Below, one piece after another: positions 53,554 through 64,000 of a DNA stretch of 64,000 bases (its first letter is position 1; every line of letters begins with the position of its first letter). Origin of the DNA: Penelope pileata (lineage: Eukaryota; Chordata; Aves; Galliformes; Cracidae); contig WBMW01003233.1 of NCBI GenBank assembly GCA_013396635.1, forward strand, positions 1,013,689-1,077,688, in the 5' to 3' direction. A model generated the notes under the pieces. That model searched no databases, was not told the DNA's origin, and was given only the letters and a program-made list of their open reading frames with translations. The position numbers were made by a program, and so were the translations under genes.

Positions 53554-55566
53554 AAAGCATCAACTTTATAGTATGTAGTTGATTTATCTGTCTTACTTAC
53601 CATAAATGATGTTAAGGACCTCTCTGACTTTGTCCTGTTTTTGTATAAAAGGGCTCTTTGAAGTCTGAGGGCCACATCAAGCTGCCACTAATAACTCACA
53701 AGATTATTCAGAATCATATTCTTGTGTAATAGCTTCTTTCAAGCTCGTCTTGGTTTATGGCCAACTAAAAATCAGCTGCTAAACTGAAATGAAGTCTTAA
53801 TTACCCCTTAATTGAAAACCACACAAAATTATTTTATTATTAATAGTTGTTTAGCAATGCAGAGATTAAGCTTGTGGGGGAGAAAGCTGAAGATGGTTAG
53901 CGCTGAATGTCTGCCACAACAGCATGGCTGGAGGATGGTTTGGGGGTGTGTGTGAGGTTTTGAGATCAAATAAAGATCGTTTAAGTTCCAGATCAAAAGC
54001 AGTCTGTGGAGTGGGCTTTTCTCAGCTCTGAATATCCTCGTGTGGGCCTTCTGCTGTAACTCACGCTGCAGTCCTGGAATCAGCCTTGCTTCCTATCTCC
54101 TGTTGATTTCCTTTAATGATGTTTCCACTAAATTCAGCATCATGCTGAATTAACATATTGCCGCTTTCTGTGTGTGCTGGTGGATTTGAGCATTCATTGC
54201 TAGTAATTTGCATAGGATGCTGAACAACCTGATTGCTTCAGTGTCATCCATCAGGGTTAGGAAACTGCCTGGCTGAGGTGAGCAGGGAAACCTCAGCTCA
54301 GAGCTGTTGGAGCAGGCTGCCTGCATATGTGAACTTTTTTCTTTAAACACAAATGAGAGAAAATATTTCACAATGGGGATAAAAACGCTTGCTGTGGAAG
54401 AGGCTGAAGGTTTGAAATATCTGTTCTGGGAGTATGGGAATGATCTAGATTGGGTTTCTGTGCTTCAGTGTGATACCTTTCTCATTGAAATTCCTCTTAG
54501 GTGGATAAGGACTTAAAAACAGACAAACAAAAAACTTCCAGATAACAGTTCTGAATGAATAAATCTGAGATTTGGATGTTTAAGGTTCATTTCTCCTTGT
54601 TGAAGTGAGGTAAGGGAGGAGTATTTTAGATAATCTTTTTCAAATTTCTCTTCTCCTGTGTCTTCCGTTGTCTTCTACATCCTTTTCAGTGATTCCACAG
54701 GTCTCGCTTATTCAAGAAGAACTAATCCTCATGTAGATGTGAAATAAAAATATTTAGCCAAAATGCCTGTTGATCTTTGAAAGTGGGTTGTGGCAGAGGG
54801 AGGTGCAGGAGCCCTGTTTTGTTTACTTCTTTTCTGTTCCTTCATAGTGATAAACCTCATTTAAATTCCAGTTAGAGCAAGTAATTAACTACAGCAGAAA
54901 ATTTTTGAAGTCCAGATTTTTCCCCCTCAGACTTGAAGAACGTGAAATAAATGCATTCCCTGGGTGCCTAAGAACAGGTAACTTGTATTTCCTGATGAAT
55001 GCTGTCAGCAGTTTTAAACCTTTCCCTGCTCCTTTAAGGCTAGCCTAAAACAAAATAAAAAATAAAGGCCTTAAACTTCAGACCAAAGCTCTGATTTTAA
55101 ATGAATAAATTGTTGGGGATGAGAGGGGAAAAAAAGAAGCCTTAGGTGTGTTCTCTTTCATGGATTTAAACAAACACAAAGCAGTGTCTGCTTACGCATT
55201 CAGAGCTGTTGTTGTGAGCTTCTCTTGGAGGCAAACTTATATGAACTTCCTGGAGCTTCCCATTTCTTTTCTGAATGATATAATTTTTAGCCTTTTTGGG
55301 GATGCTTGTGTCCTCTTGGACAGGAATCTCCTGTAACGAGAAAAATCGGTACTTAAATAGCGTTGTACTTAACTGTTATTCCTCTCTCCTCGTAGTGACA
55401 TTACAGAAAAAGCCTTGACAGTGACATCTCAAGCCAGACTTGCTCAGGGGCTTCCTTACCAGCAAAAAATGTAGGACTTGTTTGAAATCCCAGGAATCCA
55501 AAAGGACCGAGTTTTAAGTTTTTTTTTTTTCTTTTTTTAAAGAAAAGTTGTTCTTGTCTTCCTGTA

Positions 55567-55593
55567 AATATATATATATATATATTTATATAA
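55567..55593. repeat. (TA)n microsatellite
   Basis: An AT-dinucleotide run of about nine units, followed by TTTATATA. Confidence 0.88.
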
Positions 55594-58500
55594 AATCATC
55601 CATCAGGCTTCCTTTTTGATTCTATAATCAGTGTCTGCTGATTTTTTGGCATTATGTCTTGAAATCACGTTTAAATTAAATGCCAGTGGTTGGATAAAAT
55701 GGGCTTAGACAGGCTTTACTTTGTTTCACTGCGTTAGAGCTAATCATTTACAAATTGCTGAGCTAAGGGGCACAAATTAATGACATTCCGGCATCTTAAA
55801 ATAACCCTCACTATGTCATACTGAAAAAATGTGTATTTGAAGTTCAGATGCTATGAACTGAACAAATGTTTCATTTATGTGGAGGGAAAAATAGCATCAA
55901 GGAGTTGAGTTGCTATTTTATCAGTTATTTTCTGTTAATTTGAACAATGTAATGCATTTTCAAGTAGCACAACATTCTTTGCAATGTTTGCAAAATTACT
56001 GTCAAGAGCTATGAAGAGTTTTCTGCAACAGTGTTTTTCACATGAAATTTCTTCTTAGCAGATATGTTGCTATCAAAAATGGTTTACAAGTCCTTCTATT
56101 AGCCAGAAAAATATTTATTGCTTATTCTAGATTGTGCAGTTTTCAGATTTGATGAAAACGTCTTCCATTGCAGAGTGTTGTAACTTGCTATAATCCATAT
56201 GTTCAGAAGACAGACTGCAGAGATTCTCAATTTGCTGTTCTCAACGTTGCCTGTGTTTTAAGAGAAATCATTCATTTTGGAATAAGTAATTTTAAAATAC
56301 AATTTTATGCAATTTTCAGAATTGTTTTATTTTACTCTTTGAATTTTGGGAAGCAGTATTGTAGACTTACTCTTACGTATAAGGAGGAAGAATGTAAAAA
56401 CATATTTGCTGATTTTCTTGGATGTTACTTAATTTTAATTTACTTTGAATGAAAGCTACTGAATGAAAGACAAGCCATTCCCTTAGGTTTGCTTCACTGA
56501 CCCCAAATCTCCACCCATTTGTCTCCAGTGATAAATTTAAAGGACCGAGTGTTGCTTTTCATGGACATATCTTTTGGCATAGACACAGGGGTCTGAATTT
56601 GGCACAAGTTCATGTATATGTACTCTTTACTACACCCTGCTTTCTGATTGTGGAGGTTTGTTTCTTTTTGGCTTGTGGGTTGTTTGTTTTGGGAGGGCTA
56701 CCAGGTCTTTAAAAGTTTTATCCAAACAAAATCTTGGAGAGCTACTTGTGATCTACCAGCCTTTAACTCCCATATTTGGGTTTTTGAGGGTTGCTACTGT
56801 TACTATAAAATGTTTGCTTATCAAACCTTAGAGCTGTCTCAGCTGAGTCCTGTGAATTCTCCCTAAAATCAGTGTTAGTGTGGTACTGGATTTGTCCAGA
56901 GACTTGTGCCTTGTCCAGCACTAACCACAGGCAAACTAGGGGTAAATTAGCAAAAGCAGCGTCTTCACTGCTAACTGGAGGCAGGGCTATGTGAGCGCTG
57001 TCCTGGCTGGTGGTGCCTGCTGGAGGTGATCAGGCAGGCAACAAGGGTCTGTTCTCACCCTCCTGACCCCATTTCTCTAATGCAAATCTGAACAACAGAT
57101 AATCCTGGGATCTCCGTTTTTGTCCCATGTTTCTTCCATTCCTTCATTTGGCAGTAGGACTGTGTGGGTTTTCGCGCTGTCTGCCTTGAGGTGGCAAAAA
57201 CTTGATGTTTTTTGTGTCTAAGCTGGCAGGCCTTTAGCAGGTGGATTCATGTAGCACCTGTGACCAAAAGCTATGTAACAAAGTCCTAACTTGTTCTTGT
57301 TTTGAATGTTCCCTTCGAAAAAGAGCTTTTCTTATGTGGCTTCTGGAGGTTCTTCAAACAACACACTTGAGTAGCTGTAGCAACCCTTTCCACTGCTACC
57401 TGCACTATTCCCTTATAACTCTGTAATTGGGGGTGCCCAGGAACAGTCCGCTGTCCTTCAGAGCTTGTAAGTCCATTGAAAAACTTTTCTTTTCTGATCA
57501 AGACAACCCTATATTGTGGAAACGAAACTGAAATTTTTGTTGTTGTTGTCTGATACATTCATGTAATCGCTGTGGAGATGCAAGAAGTGCCAGCACTGTG
57601 CGGACATACCCACCATCTCAAACTCCCGTCCTTTTTCAAGCATCTTCCAGAGCAGCAGCTGCAGGACCGCAGGTGGACTGTTCTACTTTCCTTAAACTGT
57701 GTAGTATCAATAACCTTGTGCAAAAGGAGTGGTCAGTTTCTTCCCCCCATTCCCAGCAAGTGGTGGGAATTACAAGAATTTATTATGCAACTTGATAAAT
57801 TCTGCTTACAAAAATTGAATGCAGCCAGCAACTTTTCTAAATTCTAATACATTTTATTTTCCTATGCTGCTTTTTTTTTTTTTTATTTATTTTTTTTACC
57901 ATTACATTAGTTATAAAAGGCCTGGTGTTTGGGTTATATATGGTAGTGTAAGTGCCACTTACCATGTCTGAGGACACACATTTTAATTATTCTTATCTGT
58001 ATAATTATAATGTACTTGTATTTTAAGGGGGAGGGGAAGTACCTGTTCACCCCCTCCATGGGTATATAAATTTTTAAGTGTCAGATCATAAGAAACACTT
58101 CTTTAAATTTCTGACTTGATGTTTAGAGTGTGTATCCTAAAAAAAAATTGATTTGTTTGTAGACAACTTTGTGCTTCCAGCTTATCTTGTTTTCTGAACA
58201 GTTGCTGTGATATACCTAATTTCCAAAAGAACACCAAAACAAGCTCACTTTGTTCTGTCTTATGCCCTAAATCCTGCAAATGCATACATGCTTAACTAAG
58301 CGTTTTCTCTTGGTTTGGTATTCAGATGATGAGACTGAATGAGTAATAGCTTCTTTCATGTTGAAATTGTGTGCGGGGCTCAGAGGTCATGTAGTTCATG
58401 ACTAGTGTCTTGTAAGACTGGATATTTTTATACCTAGACCATTCCTGGCATATATCTTTTTAACCTCTTAAAAACAGGCACGTGTTCTAGTTCTTAAATC

Positions 58501-60651
58501 ATATGGCTAGTTTTTCTTTCCAAATATGAGACAATCTTTTTTGCTGCAAATTAAACTATTTTGTACTATTTTCACTTTGATAAACTTGGCCAAGTAGTGT
58601 TCTTTTTGTCTCAACTCTTTATTGTAACAATTTTCTTCCTCCAAGCTATACTACTTCTGTTTTTTCTTCAACCGCTATTGCTATAGTGTGTGCCTTGGCT
58701 GGGGGCACAGCTGCAGCACCGATGCAAAGTGGTGAGCACCCACTTTAGGCAGCAGCACTGCACAGAGCTGACTGCAAGCTGAGTCAAAGTCTGTTACTGA
58801 GGAAAGAAAGATAACATAATTCTGAGATGTACACAAAAATCCTATTTTTGTTCAGTTGTCCTATCTTAAGATTTTGTAACTAAGCTTTGCTGAATATTTT
58901 CCTGGAGCATTAGTCTCAAGATGACCAATTTATGATTAGAATGACAAATCCTGATCTTCCCCTGTAATGTTTGTACAGCTTCTCAGTTACGGTTTAGAAA
59001 CAGTGTGGTTATAATCCATCGCCCAATTTAGTGGAGAACACACTAAAAACTTGCAGAATTTCATGCAACTTCTTCTGGATCCAGTTTAGTACCTTATCTA
59101 ACTTTGTTACACCTTAAACAAACAAAACCCCCCACAAACCTCAAACTCTTCAATATGTGATCTCCTTTTCCTACTGTCTTATTGTGGCCTTTGAATCTTT
59201 TTACCTAGACTGGATTTCCGCAGTCTGTCTTTAAATAGTCACACAACTCTTTGCCAGTTGCATAATTTAAGTATTTCTATAACCCGTTTATTGATTTTCT
59301 TCTTGTGTATTGGACTAGTTACTTTACTAAAGCAGGGCAAAAAAATACTTATGTTAAACCAGAGTGGTGTTTCCCTGTGAACAGTCACAGCTTTGGATGA
59401 GGAGGATCAGCAAATTTAATAGCTTTCTAATAACTAAATTTGGGGAGATCAGACTAAATATTTTTCTAATTCCCATTCCATTTTCTTCTCTTACCCTTGC
59501 ACCTCTAAAGGATCTTTATTTTTTTCAGTAAACAAGACCTTTCCAGTCCTTTGAATTAAAGACAGTTGCTAATGGCAGAATATGATCCAGAACACGTAAG
59601 GACCTAATTAAGTAAATTTCCCTGGGCTTTGCCATGTTGTACACTTTTATGTTCACAGTTGTTTTCCTGATTCCATCCTTCTCTGAAGAAACTGGCAGGT
59701 AGCTCTTTGAACATCATAGCCAACTTCTCATTAACTATTTATTCAGCTTCCTCGTACCAGACCCATCCTATCCTTTTCTTATTCTTCTAGCATGGCTATG
59801 GAATTTCTTCTGTTCTTTTGTCTTTGCTAGTTACTCTTTTCACTTTAACTTCCTTGACTCCTTATTATGCTAGTTGTGGGACTTTTGTTCACTTCAATTT
59901 TGCTAATTTGTTTCTTAGAATGTTCCCTCTTAATCATACCACTCTTTTTGGACTATCCAGTTTCTCGTCACATTTTTGCTCAAATACTCTGGTACACAAT
60001 ACGAAACTACTTGTAGCACACTGATTTGATTGAACACTTTGCAGGTTCTGTAACAGTCTTGAAAAGAGTAAGTAATGCTTTGAGCCCAAATGTAGAGCTG
60101 GATTTATACACTGTCGGCTTTAAACACTCACAGAAGAGCTGAGTCCTCTGTCTTATGCCATGAAAACTGTTGTCTTAGTAAAAATCCTTGAATAAGGAAC
60201 TGACCTATCTTTAGCTGCCTTATTTGAAGTTGTTCCATATTTTTAAAATATTAACTGTATCATTTAAATCAAAAAGGACATCTTTGGTATTTGGTGTAAC
60301 CCATTCCCTGGTATCCTTACTGGTAGTAATAACTAGGTACTGGTTACTGGGGCTGCAGTAACATTTTTGAGGACCTTGTTGTTGTAGTTTCCAGCCGACA
60401 GTGGCTGTAACTAAAGGTAAAAAACTACATGAGGGTCGTTACTGGAAAGTGGAATGGACAGCTAACAGGCTGTCCCCTGGACATCTGTGTGATGGAGTGG
60501 GATGCCATGCTGAGTTTCACTGACTGTTTTGTAGTTTTAGTTGAGGAACCCTTAAGACTTACTTATTCATATTGAACTGTTGCATTTCTTGCTTTTACTC
60601 TAATAAAGGTGTTAAGGGAAATTTTCTTTTGGCCAAACTGTTTAACTTTTA

Positions 60652-60684
60652 TGTATTATTATTATGTATTATTATACATATTAT
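60652..60684 (+). repeat. (ATT)n-like AT-rich repeat
   Basis: ATGTATTATT is repeated twice, followed by ATACATATTATT. Confidence 0.75.
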
Positions 60685-63600
60685 TTTCAATATCATGCGT
60701 GTATTTAAGTTGTAATATGCAGAACAATAACAAAAAGCATTAGTTTTAGTGCAGTCAGTAAAGAACACAGTTGTTGGTGAAAATGGACTTTTCTTTTTGT
60801 AAGGAAGTATTGCCAAAGAAGTGAACAAAGCTGTTTCCTGTTTATGGCTCTAGAATAGAGCTTTCATAAAGTAAGTATTTTTTTGCATTGGGGGTAAACT
60901 TGATAATTTGAGGTTAGTATCTTTTTCCTAGTTACTTATGAATTTAAAAGGGTATTTGGTGGTAAAACACTTTTTGGACACTGTGCTGCTGTCTTTCCAT
61001 TCCTTAGTCAAAAATACTACCTGACTGGGAGATGCGGTCTAAGTTTCTTCGGATTATAAATATTTGATCAAATACTTGATCCTCTCAGAGCCAAGAGATC
61101 AGGAAGTCTGATGGAAATCATGCAACTTGTAGATGCACTTTAATTTTGAAGCGTCAGGTGTTACTATGGGACAGGAAGACCAAATGTTCTTTGAGGATTT
61201 GTGATGAGTACAGTCAAGGTCTATGCCTTAAATCTTCAAGATCAAGGTCTAGAAGGAGATTTATCCGTGGGGAAAGAGTAAGTTTAAAGTAGTGGGTCAT
61301 GATGGATGTCCTTTTTTCTTTTCCCCTCCATGTGTACCTATAACCTAAAAAAATATTTCTTTATTACCCTCAAAGTCTTGTCAGTAGTAATTCATTCAGA
61401 TTTACACTTTGAGTAATGTTAATGTGTGGGATATTGGGAATATATCATTTATTTCCAAATGGTGTTGTCAAAATTCAGTATAGATCTCCTAGAAGTGTAC
61501 ATGAAAGAGCTCGCTGGTCTACTGTTGAATAGTTCTATAGTGACAATGCAACATAGACTGGAAAAAAAAGAAAATTGTATGCCTAAAACCAGATGTTTGT
61601 ATAGGCTCTCCAGTGGCAGAGTTTGTATATTGGTGTGCTAGGTGATTTTGTTAGTATCTGTCATAATGCTGGCAGAATACAGTGCTATAGTACACGAGCC
61701 TAGAACAATGTTCTCAGAGAAAGAAGTTGCTGGGACAGCTTAGTAGCATATGTTGAATCTAGATACCTAAAATAATAGGGTATGTGCGCTTCTGTAATAA
61801 CCAAATGTGCATTTTATAATAAATGACAGGATGATAGAAATAGCAGTGGAAAACAAAAGCTTGGACACAATCTTTGTGCTTAACAGTGTAAAATAAAAGA
61901 ATTTCTCATCATCTCTTTACTCTGAATGATGACAGATATTGAGAAACATCCTGAATGTGGTATTTGAAAGAAAAAATAATATTCAAAATCAATTCCACTT
62001 TACAACAGCAGAGGTCAGAATATGTCAGAAGATATGAGATCAGTTTTCCAACTACACCCAGATTCATTGTGAATTTATGCCCAATATAAATGCAAACTCT
62101 CACATTGATGCACCAGTACAGGAGAACAGTGACCAGCCTCGGATGCATGATTTTCTTCAATAACATATTCATGGTTACATGCCTTAGCAAAAGAAGGCGT
62201 TGTATAGATTTAACATTCCAGCTATTTCCGTGTTTCTCTGGGCACAAATTCCCCAACCCTACTGTATGCCACAAACCTTTCTTTTCTGAGATTCACTTGC
62301 TTAAAGATTTCTTTGCTGTGTGGGGAGGGTTGGAAATGTCGTGGGTGATGTTTTCCCACACTGTAATGGCTCTTGATGCAAGAGAACTGTTTGTGAGAAG
62401 ATTCACTGCTCTTCCAATCTGTTTTTTACCACTTAATTATAGAGAAGGTGAGAACTCCTGTTCTCTAAATAGAAGAGTACTAGCATCCTCCCTCTGTTTT
62501 CCCTCCCCACCCTGTGAACATGCTGACGTACCCAGTGCAGGTCACTACAGGATGCTGGGCAGGATGGACAACTAGTTTAGTTCAACAGGGTAATTCCTGT
62601 GTTAGTCTATGCTTGTTGTGCAAGCAGTATTTGGATGCGTTAAGCTGAAGCTGAATTCAACTTTTCGGACAGAAAATATTTAAGAGGATGCGTGTTCAAT
62701 AAAATACATAATTTTGTGATGCCCTCAGACAAAATCATATCTTGCACAGGAAATAACATTGATACAAAGTACCATTCCTTTCTGTCTGGAGTTTCAAATA
62801 AAAAAGCAAAGGCATTGCTCTGCTTTGATAAAGCAGTGACCTAATGTTAAAAGCATTTCCCGGTTATGTTTTTGTTATGGTAGAAAAAGTGTCTTCAGCT
62901 GCTCTACTGAACTGCAAATAAAATGGTGTAAATCTTCGCTTAGAAATGGTAATCATTTACCAGGTCAAGCAGCAGAAATTGTCACAATTTGATGAAATAC
63001 ACAGAGGGAAATGTTTAAATTGTGGACGATCTGTGCTTTCTCTGTGTTGCTAGGCAAGATTTCAGACATTCTTGAAATCTGTGCACCCTGGAAGGAAGCA
63101 GACCATAGGAAGTGCTTGGGGCCCAAATGTGAAATGCTTGAGGCATCTTGCCTACAGTGGAAGAAAATCTTTCGTGACAAGGATACTCTTCTGTTATGAG
63201 GAACTGGATGCATTATTGATAACATTTCTCCATTTAATGCATTATTATTTTAAAGACAAAAGGAAGTAGAACTATTGATGAAAAATGCCCCAAGTGCATG
63301 CACCTGTTTATAATCCAAAAGCTATGTCTTTTCTGTGGATAACATACACAAGCTTATTGCTACAAGTGAATGGAACCAAGTAATCATCTAGGAATCACAG
63401 AATGTCTGACAGCTCTGGGTATTATATTTTCTAACATCTCCATGGTTGTTTTTTTTTTTTGTGGGGCCTTTTTAGAATCCTTATGACTGTATCATTGGAG
63501 GAGGTTATGTGAATATACACGAATGTAGCACTGCAGGTTGGAACCTGTCTGTTCCTTCTATATACTTGTCTAGGTCAGTGCCTTTCTTTGAGAAAGGATA

Positions 63601-64000
63601 TTTCAGGCACATGCAGGTAAGTTATTTGATATACTGTGCATATACTATTCCCTCAATAGAAAAATAAATGGGAATTTTCAGCAACATGAGATTTTTCAAC
63701 TGAACCCAATTTTTTGGTTGTTGTTTCAGTGATAATGATTCCCTTTTTAAATGTCTAATGGGGTCAATGTGAAAACTACGTAGAAAACTTCTGCCTCACC
63801 CTTGCAGGGTATGGAATTCTTTGCAAAGAGACGTCATTTCTCTGAGGAGGTCATAATAAAGACAAGGAAATTATAATTGTCTCCTGGAAAAAGGAGGGAG
63901 AGAGATTGGTTGCCTTTGACTAGCAATTAAATCCTACCTTCGGGCAGTACACATAGCAACCATGCATAGCTGCTATGACAGTCAAACTTATCTTTGGTTC

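Larger units (their letters stand above)
41474..64000 (+). other. LMO7 intron 1 (5' part)
   Basis: From the GTGAGG donor to the window end I find no exon continuing the CH domain. The stretch is AT-rich with simple repeats near 50347, 55567 and 60654, a 21-bp imperfect duplication at 53511-53553, and two blocks that look like possible non-coding regulatory DNA (53770-53990, 55680-56010). CR1 is nearly absent here, unlike the UCHL3 half. A long first intron is usual for LMO7. Confidence 0.7.

Noticed and set aside
62090..62575. 161-codon open frame on + near the window end
   Set aside because: No recognisable domain, low-complexity-free but random-looking composition, no splice or promoter context; within LMO7 intron 1. 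Length is plausible by chance in 64 kb.
63391..63413. AATCACAGAATG resembling a reverse CR1 terminal repeat
   Set aside because: Only about 12 bases match and the CR1 body does not follow.
1..64000. CRISPR arrays, operons, tRNA or rRNA genes, endogenous virus genes
   Set aside because: None seen on either strand; the window is ordinary vertebrate genic DNA with CR1 fragments.

Overview
This is vertebrate, almost certainly avian, nuclear DNA. It has intron-rich genes with GT-AG splice sites, AT-rich introns, one CpG island, and at least seven CR1 non-LTR retrotransposon fragments, several ending in the ATTCTRTG-type 3' repeats typical of bird CR1. A galliform such as chicken is the most likely source, but the species cannot be fixed from sequence alone. 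Most open frames of 60-200 codons in the window are chance; the real genes are spliced.

Region 1 (1 to about 36,080, + strand) is UCHL3, ubiquitin C-terminal hydrolase L3, nearly complete. Eight coding exons are visible: 113-124, 5127-5255, 7607-7763, 8132-8217, 9279-9326, 31796-31871, 34282-34340 and 35851-35934. They join in frame to 216 codons plus stop. With the 14-codon first exon expected just upstream of the window, the protein would be 230 residues, the size of human UCHL3. The catalytic Cys95, His169 and Asp184 and the oxyanion Gln89 are all present. Features of note are a 12-nt microexon, a 22.5-kb intron 6 after a 48-nt in-frame exon with a weak donor, and a D-to-G change in the conserved VDGHLYELDG stretch. 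Intron 6 also holds a 331-base assembly gap, the longest CR1 copy (dead reverse transcriptase on the - strand) and a possible decayed retrocopy near 23.1-23.9 kb.

Region 2 (about 36.1-40.9 kb) is the intergenic space: an alternative polyA signal, a poly-T tract and a CR1 fragment directly before the next promoter.

Region 3 (about 40.95-64 kb, + strand) is a CpG-island promoter and a first coding exon (41405-41473) matching the start of the calponin-homology domain of LMO7/LIMCH1 proteins. The position head-to-tail after UCHL3, as on human 13q22, makes it LMO7. The remaining 22.5 kb is the first part of its long intron 1, in which I see no further coding exon.

I found no operon, CRISPR array, RNA gene or novel multi-gene system. 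The points worth checking are splice oddities of UCHL3, two exon-like cryptic units inside it, short tandem duplications, a Z-DNA-prone tract and a few AT-rich homeobox-motif blocks that may be conserved non-coding elements.
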